Below are positions 1 through 9,068 of a stretch of DNA of 64,000 nt, piece by piece. The stretch spans positions 1,523,501 through 1,587,500 of the forward strand of contig CP071032.1 in assembly GCA_017134815.1 (NCBI GenBank), given 5' to 3'. Positions within the stretch are counted from its first letter, which is position 1; the number at the start of each line of letters is the position of its first letter. A model generated the notes under the pieces. The model did no database searches. It was not told where the DNA came from and worked only from the letters and a program-made list of their open reading frames with translations. The position numbers were made by a program, and so were the translations under genes. The stretch comes from Lentisphaerota bacterium (GTDB lineage Bacteria > Verrucomicrobiota > Lentisphaeria > Victivallales > Victivallaceae).

Positions 1-2841
1 AGCGCCATGATGCTGGCCGTGTACCAGATTCCGCAGCCCGGAACAAAAATCATTGAAAATCCGTATTCAATGCGGAAGCTGCAGATTATCTGCGAAGAAA
101 TCCGGGATAAACTCAAACAGCTTGAAAGCGTCGCGACCGTAACAATCATGAGTGACCTCGATGAAGCAATCTATATCGAACCCAATGCCGGCGACTGGAG
201 TCGCATACAGGTTTCAATCGAACAGCTGGCCAAGCGTCTTGAAGCAAAAAACAAGCTGATACCCGGAGGAGTTCTGGACACCGGCAAGCAGGCACTCAAC
301 GTTTCGGTAAAAGGTGACTATGATACCGTCAACCAGATTAAGCGCACAATTGTCTCCACCTCAACTCAGGGCCTGCCGGTCAGTGTGCAGACTCTGGGAC
401 TGAACGTTTCAAGGGACTATATTGACCCACCTCCTCTGGTCACCCGCTACAGTGACCATAGGAGCTCACAGCAGCGCTGCATACTGGTACATTTTACCAT
501 GAAAAAAGGTCGAAATATTGTTAAGCTTGGTGAACAGGTCCGTAACAGCATAAAAGCGTGGGAAAAAACTTTTCTACCTCCAGATGTAAAGGTTGCGGTA
601 GTTGCGGACCAGCCCAAAGATGTCATGGACAATATCAATGTATTTGTTATTAATCTGTTGCAGGCAATCTGCATACTGGTTATCGTCGCCTGGCTGTTGA
701 TCGGGAAGCGGGTTGCGGTTATCATGGCCTCAGCGATACCCGTAATTGTTATGATCTCCTTTGCCATAGTACGCCTCTTCAATGTGCAACTGGAAAAGAT
801 GTCAATCGCGTCGCTCATAATCTCTCTTGGTATGCTGGTGGACTGCGCTATTGAAATTTGCGACAACGTACACCGTCTGCAGGAAGAGGGCTACTCACGT
901 TTTAACGCAGCTGTAACGGGAACCAGACAGGTCATATATCCAATTCTGATGGGAACCCTCACGACTGTTTTTGCATTTCTCCCCATGATTACGGTTCCGG
1001 GCAATCCCGGTGAATATATTTACAGCATTCCGATCGTAGTTTCAGTTACCCTGCTGACCAGCTGGGTAGTAGCAATAACCTTTACCGTTACTTTGACCTG
1101 GCTGCTGCTGAAGCCAGGGACGGACAAAATCCCGCCTCTGACCAGGCTCATTAATTTTATTCGAGGTAAAAAAACCGACCCGGAAGCCCAGGAACACGGT
1201 AAGTTGCTCTGGTATCGCTCTCTCCTGGAATGGTCCATAAAACACCGGGCCACCATTATAACTGCAGCTTTTGCTCTGTTCGCATTAACTGTAGTGATGC
1301 TTAAAACCGGGATTATCAATACTGACTTCATTCCCAGCAGCGGCGGCAGTCAGCTGCTTATCGACATCTGGCTGCCTGAAGGCACATCCATAAAGAAAAC
1401 CAGTCAGGTCTGCTGCAAAGTAGAGAGAATTATTGAAGAACAGTCTAAAATCATCAATCAGGAAACTGGGGTCGAACCACTGAAAAACAGCATAAGTTTC
1501 TGTGGTGAAAGCGCCCCGCGCTTCAAGCTGTCAGTCATGCCGGAATTTCCCAAGAGCAACTATGCCCAGGTACTGCTTAACGGCACCACTCCCAAGCTGA
1601 TGAACAAGTTGACTCAAAGAGTAACCCGACAATGCAATGAAAGGCTTACCGAAGCCAGAATATCCCCCAAGCGTATAGGCATGGGGCCGGGTGCCAAATA
1701 TCCGATAATGATACGGCTGCTGGGTGATGATTATATAATACTCAAAAAATATGCCGGTGAAATCAAGAAAATTCTCAAAAAAATTCCCGGCACCCTGGAT
1801 ATTCACGACGGCTGGGGCAATCTGGCCTGTCAGGTGAATGTTATGCCTGATGAAGAAAAATGTGCTGCTGCCGGGGTTACCCGCACCGCTGCGGCCAATA
1901 CTCTCAATGCCTTTTTTTCCGGCTCCTTGCTGACCACCTTTCGTGAGGGCGACCACCAGGTACCGGTTTATTTCCGGCTGCCGTGGCAGGATCGTAACCA
2001 ACTCAGCAAGCTGAAAGAACTCTACCTGGAGGGCACCAGCGGCAAAGTACCGTTGACCGCCGTCTCCGAGATCAAACTGTCTTTTGAACCGGGCAGAATT
2101 GAGCGCTACTGCCAGCAGCGCAATATGGAGATACTGGGCCAGGTTGCCGATGGCTTTCTGGCAACCGCTGTAATCAATCAGGCGTTACCAAAATTGAAGG
2201 ACCTCAATAAAAAAATGCCCACAGGTTATTCTATTGAAATCGGCGGCACCTACGAGAAAGCCCAGGAAGGAAGCCGGGATATCGGCAAGGCCATGTTAAT
2301 TGCTTTTGCTTTAATCGTCTTATCTCTGGTGGTATACTTTAACTCTTTGATAAAGGCTTTTGCAGTAATCCTTACTTTGCCCCTGGCCTGCACCGGGGCC
2401 TTCCTGGGACTGTTTATCATGAACCAGCCGCTTGGCTTCTTCGCTCAGCTTGGCCTGCTGTCTCTTTTCGGTATTATTGTAAATGGGGCAATCGTGCTTT
2501 TCGATTTCATAAGCATGCTGGTTCATGACAAAACGGCTGACAGCTCTTCAAAAAACGGGCTCAAAAAATATAACGGTTTGACAAAAAAACAATTTACTGA
2601 ATGCGTAATTAACGGCGGGGCTTTACGCCTTCGCCCCATAGCCCTGACCACATTCACAACCACAGGCGGACTGTTGCCGCTGGCAATCAGCGGCGGACCG
2701 TTATTCCAGCCCTTGGCGGTAGTCATAATTTTCGGTTTACTCTACGGTACAACTCTGACGCTGATCCTGATGCCGGTAATTTACAGCATTCTAGTTGAAA
2801 AGTTCAACATGCGTATCGGCCGCACTGAAGAGATTGATTAG
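1..2841 (+). CDS. RND family efflux transporter permease, 5' end outside window
   Basis: This is an inner-membrane proton-driven efflux pump subunit of the AcrB/CusA/MdtB superfamily. The reading frame is open to base 1, so the ATG at 7 is probably internal and the first transmembrane helix lies upstream; 944 residues are visible against about 1,030 for the family. Hydrophobic clusters follow the usual two-half plan, near residues 210-380 and again at 770-930. The TM4 proton-relay motif reads GMLVDCAIEICDN, keeping the first Asp but with Cys in place of the second Asp of AcrB, as in pumps that use one Asp there. The second-half motif FGIIVNGAIVLFDF is also typical. The adaptor and outer-membrane partners are not in the window. 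Substrate is unknown. Confidence 0.93.
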   Translation, partial: SAMMLAVYQIPQPGTKIIENPYSMRKLQIICEEIRDKLKQLESVATVTIMSDLDEAIYIEPNAGDWSRIQVSIEQLAKRLEAKNKLIPGGVLDTGKQALNVSVKGDYDTVNQIKRTIVSTSTQGLPVSVQTLGLNVSRDYIDPPPLVTRYSDHRSSQQRCILVHFTMKKGRNIVKLGEQVRNSIKAWEKTFLPPDVKVAVVADQPKDVMDNINVFVINLLQAICILVIVAWLLIGKRVAVIMASAIPVIVMISFAIVRLFNVQLEKMSIASLIISLGMLVDCAIEICDNVHRLQEEGYSRFNAAVTGTRQVIYPILMGTLTTVFAFLPMITVPGNPGEYIYSIPIVVSVTLLTSWVVAITFTVTLTWLLLKPGTDKIPPLTRLINFIRGKKTDPEAQEHGKLLWYRSLLEWSIKHRATIITAAFALFALTVVMLKTGIINTDFIPSSGGSQLLIDIWLPEGTSIKKTSQVCCKVERIIEEQSKIINQETGVEPLKNSISFCGESAPRFKLSVMPEFPKSNYAQVLLNGTTPKLMNKLTQRVTRQCNERLTEARISPKRIGMGPGAKYPIMIRLLGDDYIILKKYAGEIKKILKKIPGTLDIHDGWGNLACQVNVMPDEEKCAAAGVTRTAAANTLNAFFSGSLLTTFREGDHQVPVYFRLPWQDRNQLSKLKELYLEGTSGKVPLTAVSEIKLSFEPGRIERYCQQRNMEILGQVADGFLATAVINQALPKLKDLNKKMPTGYSIEIGGTYEKAQEGSRDIGKAMLIAFALIVLSLVVYFNSLIKAFAVILTLPLACTGAFLGLFIMNQPLGFFAQLGLLSLFGIIVNGAIVLFDFISMLVHDKTADSSSKNGLKKYNGLTKKQFTECVINGGALRLRPIALTTFTTTGGLLPLAISGGPLFQPLAVVIIFGLLYGTTLTLILMPVIYSILVEKFNMRIGRTEEID

Positions 2842-2958
2842 AGGCAACGGGTTAGAATTAAAATGGCTTGATAAAACTGGATTTTTTTCAAATTTTCTCT
2901 TTAAACGAGCTTGAATATCTCCAGGTGTTGATTATTGTATAAGCCTTGTCAGAAGCAA

Positions 2959-3035
2959 GGGCGATTAGCTCAGTTGGCTAGAGCACTTGGTTTACACCCA
3001 AGTTGTCACAGGTTCGAGTCCTGTATCGCCCACCA
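2959..3035 (+). tRNA. tRNA-Val (anticodon TAC), CCA encoded
   Basis: A full cloverleaf can be folded by eye. The acceptor stem is GGGCGAT with ATCGCCC, the D arm is GCTC...GAGC, the anticodon stem is CTTGG/CCAAG around loop TTTACAC, and the T arm is ACAGG/CCTGT around TTCGAGT. The anticodon is TAC at 2993-2995, which reads Val codons. The 3' CCA is encoded. No integrase or repeated 3' end lies beside it, so it is not an obvious attachment site. Confidence 0.96.
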
Positions 3036-3169
3036 TTTTTCCCCTGAGAACTGCGCTAAATTGAAATACCTTCATCAGGCATTCCCAAACGCGAAATGAA
3101 ATATTCCGTTATCCCGCGAAAGCTGCATACAGAAAATTATCCTGTCCAAATGCAGGTAAATGCAGACGG

Positions 3170-5674
3170 TTATTTCTTTTGGGGAATATACATGACTTTA
3201 ACTTCAAACGTACTATGTTTGGGATCATAGCTGTAGGAAACTCCAAGACTGTCCGGTTCAAAACGCTCTACTTTGACCTCTCCCTCCCCGATTAAAGTAC
3301 TGTAGCGTTCTTCATTTGAAAACCTGCACCTAGAAATAAACTTAGCAGCGTACTTTGACGCATCAAAGCTGCATGAAGATGCAGCGCTTCCAGCATTTAA
3401 GCTAATCGTTCCTTTATCACCTTTCATGTCAGTAAAATTCAAAACCGCAAAAAAGTCCTTTCTCGACTTGCCGATGCCGGATATTTTAAATATAACTGGA
3501 TTTTTTTCATAGCGAACCAATCGGCTGCCGGCATAAATGTTTTTTCCTGAACCATGCTTGAGTCTTATTTCAAGCACAAATTTCTTGAACGCTTTAAACG
3601 CAGGATGCGCCGACAGCGCACACCTGTTTTCCTTTATGATTGCGTTTATGAGTTTTAAAATATCACCGGCAAAATTTACCTCATCAACATTTTTACCCAG
3701 GACCTCCCCCATTTTCACCAGCAGTTCAGCGCGTTTCTTATCTAATCCCCCGTCGAATTTTTTATAACCGCTTCCTGTATAAAGTCTATCCAGAGTATTA
3801 AAATCAAGCGTCCTGTGTTCCAGAGCAGTGTCAAGCAATTGCTCCATTTCAAGCTTATTTAACTTCGAAAAATTAACGCTTAACGCACAAGTAGCAAAGT
3901 CAAATTTTTTCAGCTTCTGAAGGTCCGCAAAATCAAAAATTTTTGTGCTGCTTTCAGCAAAAAGAAACCGCCCTAAGGCTGCCTTTGCTTTGGTCCTCAA
4001 AGCAATTGGGGTAAAATTGCCCTTTTCAGGATGCAGCGGCAGATAAATTCTAACCTGTGAATTTTTGGTGCCGCGACTGGAGCTGACAAAATACAGCTCT
4101 TTGCGATCTGTGCTGCCCTTGCGGTAACTGAATCCCGCTTTCGTCATTTGCTCTATAACATCAGCTCTCTGCCGTTTTCTATTGTCTTCAAGTGGAAATA
4201 GAAATATTGAGAAATTTGCATTATATACAGAACGAAAGCACCCTAAACACCAGCCATTTTTGAGAAATGGTATTTTCTGGAAGGACACCTGTCTGTAATT
4301 CGAAGCCAGCCATTCCGGTAAGTTCAATCTGGTATACTGGGACAGGTACTTTTTGAGCTCTCTAGCCAGTTTTCCCGCAGTATCAGCCGCGCAGTGCTCC
4401 AAGGCTTTTTGAACCGAACCCCCGTAATAATTTTCTGAAACAACCATAGAGCCACTGATTGAACTCCTACTGAAGGACAGCAGAGAATTTGCGGCAGAAA
4501 TCTGATGCTCCGAACTGTCTACCAGATCAAACCTGAAAGTTAACCTTTTACCAGACATCTTCAGATTTGCCAGCGGAGAATCCGGCAGTTGATCTTTTGC
4601 CAAAAGCCGCTTTATAATTTCCTGGCCTTTCTCCCTGTCTGACGGTATCAGTTCAGCTCTACTTACCAGCAGAAACAGGTCGAAGTTAACTTCACCGGTC
4701 TTGAATGAATCTTTGTAACTAAGGAGTTCGACTCTCAAAGCCGGCAGTTCAACCCGCAGTTTTTGCACTATAAGCTCTGTAAGCTCAGCCGTTTCCCGGT
4801 CGGAAGAAGTTGCGACCACAGCCAGTTTATCCAGTTTAATGCAGCCATCTACCGTAGCTGCGGAAAATGTTGAATAATTCTCATTTCCAGAGCAGGAGTA
4901 AGTATAAGAAAATCTATAATTCACAAAGTATACCCCGAATGCCACACAAGTCGCAAATACGGCAATCAGCATCAACTTATACTTGAACGAGCCTGGCACT
5001 GCATTGAAACGCAGGTAAGCTGCGGCATTCTTCCTCCAGGCCAGAACCCATATACTGTAAGCTGCAGTCGCAACCGCTGTCGTCTGATAAACAATACTGC
5101 TGCTGTGAAGCACCAGAGGCAGCAACAGCAAATCAAACAGCCATATTGCCAGCAGTACATTCTTGCTGCGCACACTGCCGCGCGTTACTTTGATTGAAGC
5201 TGTAAATTGGGCTATAGATAAAATTATTATCAGGAAGTAAAGAGTGAGAAAAAACCAGCTTTCACCATCGGTATGAATGGTTTTAGCAGCGTTGATTTCT
5301 GTCGGGACCTTCACAATATAAAGCAGCAGCAAAACAGTGCTGAAGATCAATATTATTTTTAGCAGGCTGTAAGTCTTTGCCAGCGCAGAGGTCAAACGCA
5401 GATGGATATCAGGCAAAGGGTACTTTTCAACAACTTCAGGCAGAGCATTGGTCGCATCTTTAAGCGCCCTCGCCTGGTATTCACTTATCTTTTTGTCTTT
5501 CAGCAGGTTTTCAATTTCGTCGTTTTCAGTTGCCGGCTTCAGTTCAAGTTGCCGGCGGCGTTTTTCATTAAGTACCAGGATTACGGTTATTGTTAAAAGT
5601 GAAACCAGAGTCAACAATGGAAACTGGTTGCCGATAAATTCGCATAATTGAATAATAGACCTAGTGTTCTGCAT
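3170..5674 (-). CDS. Unknown large polytopic membrane protein with a long C-terminal domain
   Basis: I do not recognise a family. The 834-residue protein begins with a membrane segment (about 15-36). A short bihelical stretch at 55-80 (LLKDKKISEYQARAL) resembles the small SHOCT-like helices at the end of the neighbouring regulator. Further membrane segments lie near 103-121, 138-158, 171-188, 193-211 and 232-250. The remaining 580 residues are soluble, probably outside the inner membrane, and mixed alpha/beta. The start has a strong AGGAGAGAG site. The DUF2089 gene is 22 bp upstream on the same strand, so the two are almost certainly cotranscribed. A sensor or regulated envelope role is inference. 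Confidence 0.8.
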   Translation of the reverse strand: MQNTRSIIQLCEFIGNQFPLLTLVSLLTITVILVLNEKRRRQLELKPATENDEIENLLKDKKISEYQARALKDATNALPEVVEKYPLPDIHLRLTSALAKTYSLLKIILIFSTVLLLLYIVKVPTEINAAKTIHTDGESWFFLTLYFLIIILSIAQFTASIKVTRGSVRSKNVLLAIWLFDLLLLPLVLHSSSIVYQTTAVATAAYSIWVLAWRKNAAAYLRFNAVPGSFKYKLMLIAVFATCVAFGVYFVNYRFSYTYSCSGNENYSTFSAATVDGCIKLDKLAVVATSSDRETAELTELIVQKLRVELPALRVELLSYKDSFKTGEVNFDLFLLVSRAELIPSDREKGQEIIKRLLAKDQLPDSPLANLKMSGKRLTFRFDLVDSSEHQISAANSLLSFSRSSISGSMVVSENYYGGSVQKALEHCAADTAGKLARELKKYLSQYTRLNLPEWLASNYRQVSFQKIPFLKNGWCLGCFRSVYNANFSIFLFPLEDNRKRQRADVIEQMTKAGFSYRKGSTDRKELYFVSSSRGTKNSQVRIYLPLHPEKGNFTPIALRTKAKAALGRFLFAESSTKIFDFADLQKLKKFDFATCALSVNFSKLNKLEMEQLLDTALEHRTLDFNTLDRLYTGSGYKKFDGGLDKKRAELLVKMGEVLGKNVDEVNFAGDILKLINAIIKENRCALSAHPAFKAFKKFVLEIRLKHGSGKNIYAGSRLVRYEKNPVIFKISGIGKSRKDFFAVLNFTDMKGDKGTISLNAGSAASSCSFDASKYAAKFISRCRFSNEERYSTLIGEGEVKVERFEPDSLGVSYSYDPKHSTFEVKVMYIPQKK

Positions 5675-5696
5675 AATGTAACTCTCTCCTGCTTTA

Positions 5697-6062
5697 CTAC
5701 AGGTTGTTTAAGGTTTTAAGTGCATCCTCTGTTGAAATCTCATTGCTCTTCAGTTTTGCAAGCACCTCCAGCCTTTTCTTTTCAACTTCTTTGTCCAAAT
5801 GCTTGAGCGCTTTAATCACTTTATCCAGCCTGCCGCGCACTGTCGGGTAGGAAATATCCATTATCTTGCCGACCTCCTTCAGTGATCCGCCAGACAAGAC
5901 AAAAAGCTCGATAAAATTCCGGTCCTCAGGAGCAAGCCGGGCAAGGCGGGGCAAAGTTATGTCTCCTTCCAGCCGCAGGCTGCACCTGGGGCAGGCCATA
6001 ACTTTTATCTGCATTTCTTCATTGCAGTTGCGGCAGTTTGTAGAAAAATTGTCCTGACTCAT
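5697..6062 (-). CDS. DUF2089 family zinc-ribbon/HTH protein
   Basis: This 121-residue cytoplasmic protein has an N-terminal zinc ribbon with two CxxC pairs (C10/C13 and C24/C27). A helix-turn-helix follows at about 55-90 (SLKEVGKIMDISYPTVRGRL), and a short bihelical tail ends it at 104-121 (LKSNEISTEDALKTL). This is the standard layout of DUF2089 proteins, thought to be regulators. It is the first gene of a two-gene unit with the 834-residue membrane protein. A partnership in which this protein controls, or is held by, the membrane protein is inferred from adjacency and the similar small helical tails. The start ATG has AGG just upstream. Confidence 0.85.
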   Translation of the reverse strand: MSQDNFSTNCRNCNEEMQIKVMACPRCSLRLEGDITLPRLARLAPEDRNFIELFVLSGGSLKEVGKIMDISYPTVRGRLDKVIKALKHLDKEVEKKRLEVLAKLKSNEISTEDALKTLNNL

Positions 6063-6399
6063 ATGCCTTCCTTTAATTTTATTGATTTATATATTAATAA
6101 TATTAAACCATATTTAAAATAAATCAATATTATTATGCAAAAAAATATAAATATAATACCTTCATGACAAATATCATGCAGTCTTTTTGCAACAAAGGCA
6201 GTATCTTTAAAATTTCAAGATATAAACTGATTAAACAAATTTACAGCATAAATACCAGCAATGCTGTTTTTTGAATTAAGCGCTTCAACTTTTACGTCAC
6301 ATATGAATAATCTAATAAATAGTTTACCCTTCTTGATTGTATCTTTCCGGGTCACACTTTATATTACCAGTAGAAAATCACTAAAGGGGAGAAGTGATT
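6063..6399. other. AT-rich divergent intergenic region
   Basis: No gene is visible here. The stretch is very AT-rich, with repeated ATATTAATAAT-like runs at about 6085-6160, and lies between two divergent genes. It must carry both promoters, but I cannot fix -35/-10 pairs with confidence. Confidence 0.5.
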
Positions 6400-6873
6400 A
6401 TGAACTGGATTGAAAGAGTTTTCTGGCTTCTGCTTGCGGCAATCCTGGCTTATTTTGCCTATCGAGGAAAAAAGTTTGCTGTGAAAGGTAACCAGGAAGC
6501 AAAACAGGAAAATCAACACGAGAAAAAATTCTTGGAACTCAAACAACAAATGCCGCAAATAATTGCAGAATTGAGCAGTGCGGTTTCCAAACACCCAACC
6601 GCCCACGCAATAGAAATTGAGAAAGAAAGCTGCAACGGCATGTTTGTTCTGACTGATAAGACTAAAGAACACATCTCGCTGCATTCGGATAAGCCGACTT
6701 ATCTGGTGCAATACAATATAAGACCAAAATTAACCTATCTGCACGCTTCGGGTTACCTGAAAGCCGTTCCCCCGGAAGAACAACACACACACGGGGAAAA
6801 TGCTCCGGATTACATAATCCAGCCGCATTTTGCAGAATTGCTGAGAAACCAGGAGCTGAACAGACCTGTTTAA
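6400..6873 (+). CDS. Unknown small membrane-anchored protein
   Basis: I do not recognise a family. The ATG at 6400 is preferred over the in-frame GTG at 6394 because AGGGGAG at 6385-6391 is then correctly spaced. The 157-residue product starts with one membrane helix (about 6-22) followed by a basic stretch and a charged, probably coiled-coil segment (30-60). The soluble domain has no clear motif; a His-rich patch (EEQHTHGEN) lies near 128-136. It stands alone, is divergent from the DUF2089 unit, and ends just before a strong GC hairpin. Confidence 0.72.
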   Translation: MNWIERVFWLLLAAILAYFAYRGKKFAVKGNQEAKQENQHEKKFLELKQQMPQIIAELSSAVSKHPTAHAIEIEKESCNGMFVLTDKTKEHISLHSDKPTYLVQYNIRPKLTYLHASGYLKAVPPEEQHTHGENAPDYIIQPHFAELLRNQELNRPV

Positions 6874-6879
6874 TGCCAT

Positions 6880-6908
6880 AATCCCGCCCGTTACTAATGG
6901 GCGGGATT
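6880..6908 (+). terminator. GC-rich hairpin after the 157-residue ORF
   Basis: AATCCCGCCC and GGGCGGGATT form a perfect 10-bp stem with a 9-base loop, starting 7 bases after the stop codon. No T-run follows, so it may be a weak terminator or an mRNA-stabilising hairpin. Confidence 0.55.
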
Positions 6909-7348
6909 AAAATTCAGGTTGTCACAACCGCTTTTCTGAACTGTAAGAAATATAAAGAATAACTATACAATACTCTTTAGTTACGACAGTTTAATTGAAA
7001 TGCAGTCACTTGCAGAAAAGTTAAAGCATTATTAGAGAACTTAATGACACAAAAATTGTGCTTGTATTAAAAATTAAACGGCGTTTCTAATAATCTGCTT
7101 TATATAAAATTATGGTCTTGCTTCTTTTTGATTATAGTTGAAAAGGATTCCTCCTTTTGAAAAGATAGTTTTGAAGTTTCCTGAGTTAGTACTAAGCACT
7201 GCACCAGAGGCTGTCAAAATGTGGGGCTACTGCGGCATTTGAACGCCCTCCCCGGGCGGTCTTCTTTAATGTGAGTTGCATAATACCATTTGATACATTA
7301 ATATATATTTATTGGATAGTTAGCGGTTGTCATACCCCGGAGGAAAAA
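6909..7348. other. Intergenic region upstream of the RIC gene
   Basis: About 440 bases without a gene. It contains a short GC hairpin, CGCCC/GGGCG around TCCCC at 7244-7258, followed by GTCTTCTTT, which could stop upstream transcription. I found no convincing FNR, NsrR or NorR box by eye, although such control would be expected for a nitrosative-stress gene. Confidence 0.4.
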
Positions 7349-8074
7349 ATGAATGCTCTTGCTCAGCAGACTGTCGGCAGAATTGTAGCCGAAAATTTGC
7401 ACACTGCAAAAATATTTGAGTCTTACAATATTGACTTTTGCTGTCAGGGCAATATAGAGCTTGCAGAAGCCTGCCGCAGCAAAGGCCTGGACCTTGAAGA
7501 AGTTATACGTCAGATAAACGCTGCAGGCAGAAGTCAAACCAGGGGACAACCCGACTTTTTCAGGCTTCATCTCTATGATCTCACTAAATACATAGTAGAC
7601 GTACATCATTCATATATGTACCATCTGGTTCCTGAAATAGAAAGCCACTTGCAGGTTGCCAGCGGAACTCATGCCAAAAGTCATCCTGAATTAAAAGAAG
7701 CACTCCATACCTTTGCCGAGTTTAAAGATGTTTTTTTTCGACATATGAGAATGGAAGAAGAAGAGTTCTTTCCATACATAAATGCCCTTGCCCAAGCCAA
7801 TGTGGGCACTGCACCAATGCCGCCCCCCATGAAGATGGGACTTTCAGAATACATCAGGTTTCTGGAGGAAGATCATCGTACAGCAAGCGGCTTGATTACA
7901 AAAATCAAAAGTATATGCAATAATTACGTTATCCCATCAGATGCCTGTATAACCTACCGCCTCTTCATAACGCAGCTGCAGGAACTTGAAGCCGACACAC
8001 ATGTCCATATAAACCTGGAAGAAAGTGTGCTGCATCCTAGGGCCAGAGAACTGGAGCAGGAACTGAAAAGCTAA
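7349..8074 (+). CDS. ric: Iron-sulfur cluster repair di-iron protein, RIC/YtfE/ScdA family
   Basis: The family repairs iron-sulfur clusters damaged by nitric oxide or oxidants, using a hemerythrin-like di-iron site. The start is set at the ATG at 7349 because GGAGGA lies just before it; a longer in-frame ORF upstream lacks a ribosome site. The N-terminal ScdA_N (DUF542) domain carries C31-C32 in DFCCQGN. The hemerythrin domain supplies candidate iron ligands H86/H87, H132 with E136-E139, H176, and H218/H220 with E224/E225 and H229. At 241 residues it has normal full length. It is a single gene, which fits a stress-induced monocistron. Confidence 0.92.
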   Translation: MNALAQQTVGRIVAENLHTAKIFESYNIDFCCQGNIELAEACRSKGLDLEEVIRQINAAGRSQTRGQPDFFRLHLYDLTKYIVDVHHSYMYHLVPEIESHLQVASGTHAKSHPELKEALHTFAEFKDVFFRHMRMEEEEFFPYINALAQANVGTAPMPPPMKMGLSEYIRFLEEDHRTASGLITKIKSICNNYVIPSDACITYRLFITQLQELEADTHVHINLEESVLHPRARELEQELKS

Positions 8075-8125
8075 AAACTCGCCTGTCAAGCAGAATCATT
8101 AAAAACCTTTTACCCTGAACTGCAT

Positions 8126-8155
8126 AAAAAAAGCTCCACCCACAAAGGCAGAGCC
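8126..8155 (-). terminator. Rho-independent terminator of the 263-residue ORF
   Basis: Read on the minus strand, GGCTCTGCC and GGTGGAGCT form a 9-bp stem (two G-U pairs) with loop TTTGTG, followed directly by six or more T. It starts 18 bases past the stop codon of the minus-strand gene at 8173. Confidence 0.85.
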
Positions 8156-8172
8156 TGGTCCAGTCAATTGTA

Positions 8173-8964
8173 TCAGCGGAAAACCTTAGCGTTTGCCTTT
8201 AAGTTCTTCCTGTCTATCAGCAGGTAGCGAAGTTTAAAGGTCTTTTCCGGGTCGGCCGGAGGCGCTTCTTCAGAAAACTTCGCCAGGGGATTCATAATAA
8301 CGACAGCTGAAATCATATTGCGCTCAATAGCCTTATCAAGGCCTGTCATGTCATTTGGGCCAACAAGAATAAGTTTCGGTCTTGATTTTTCACCTTTTCG
8401 CCACAAACTCAGCTTACTTGCATTACGCGGCAAACCGATCAATGAAATAACTACGTTACAATCAGAGTGCTTGTTAATCACCAAATCAAAATCAGCAGGT
8501 GTCATCAACTCATAAAGCGGCATATCAACTACTTCAGGAGGTGGATTTTTAGCGTTAGTTTTGTTTTTTCCAATTGAAACTGTATCAACTTTAACAACAG
8601 ATTTACTGCCCGCTGCATTCTGCAGTTCTTCCACCAGGGCCTGTACTCTTTTATCTTTTTTAAAGTTATTTTCAGCAATAACAAGAATTTTTTCACCGGG
8701 CATGTTTTTCTTTATAAATTCACCTACAACAAACCCTTGAGAAGCATAATAACGATTCTCTATTTCCCGGAAGCGCTCTATCCCACCGCCTCCGAAAAGA
8801 CCGGTCTTGAACATCATTGCAATGCCGCAGATAATTACAATTATCAGAAGCGCGATCGCAAAAGGCTGCGCATTGGGGTTTGTCTTCTGTTTCTTTGAAC
8901 AGATAATCATCCCGATTAAAGCTACAAACATCACAATGCCAATGAGAATTACAATTGGATCCAT
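8173..8964 (-). CDS. Unknown two-helix membrane protein with periplasmic-binding-like domain
   Basis: I do not recognise a family. The 263-residue protein has two membrane helices at about 4-22 and 36-53, then a soluble region. From residue 80 on, alternating hydrophobic strands (GEKILVIAENN, DFDLVINKH, CNVVISLIGLP, RPKLILVGPND, SAVVIMNP) suggest a Rossmann-like or periplasmic-binding-like alpha/beta fold. GGGGG precedes the ATG. A clean terminator follows, and the M28 peptidase gene is 104 bp upstream on the same strand. Function is unknown. Confidence 0.75.
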   Translation of the reverse strand: MDPIVILIGIVMFVALIGMIICSKKQKTNPNAQPFAIALLIIVIICGIAMMFKTGLFGGGGIERFREIENRYYASQGFVVGEFIKKNMPGEKILVIAENNFKKDKRVQALVEELQNAAGSKSVVKVDTVSIGKNKTNAKNPPPEVVDMPLYELMTPADFDLVINKHSDCNVVISLIGLPRNASKLSLWRKGEKSRPKLILVGPNDMTGLDKAIERNMISAVVIMNPLAKFSEEAPPADPEKTFKLRYLLIDRKNLKANAKVFR

Positions 8965-9068
8965 TTTTTCCCCCTAAAGGTTGAGTTTGACATTCAGGCT
9001 AATTATATCTCAAAATATATATAAATGCAACAGAAAATTGACAATTTTTTCTAAAAAGGCAAACAGCC

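Noticed and set aside
447..866. 139-codon minus-strand ORF inside the RND gene
   Set aside because: Shadow frame of a clear efflux pump gene; no family features.
2959..3035. tRNA-Val as an integration site
   Set aside because: No integrase, no direct repeat of the tRNA 3' end, and neighbours are ordinary chromosomal genes.
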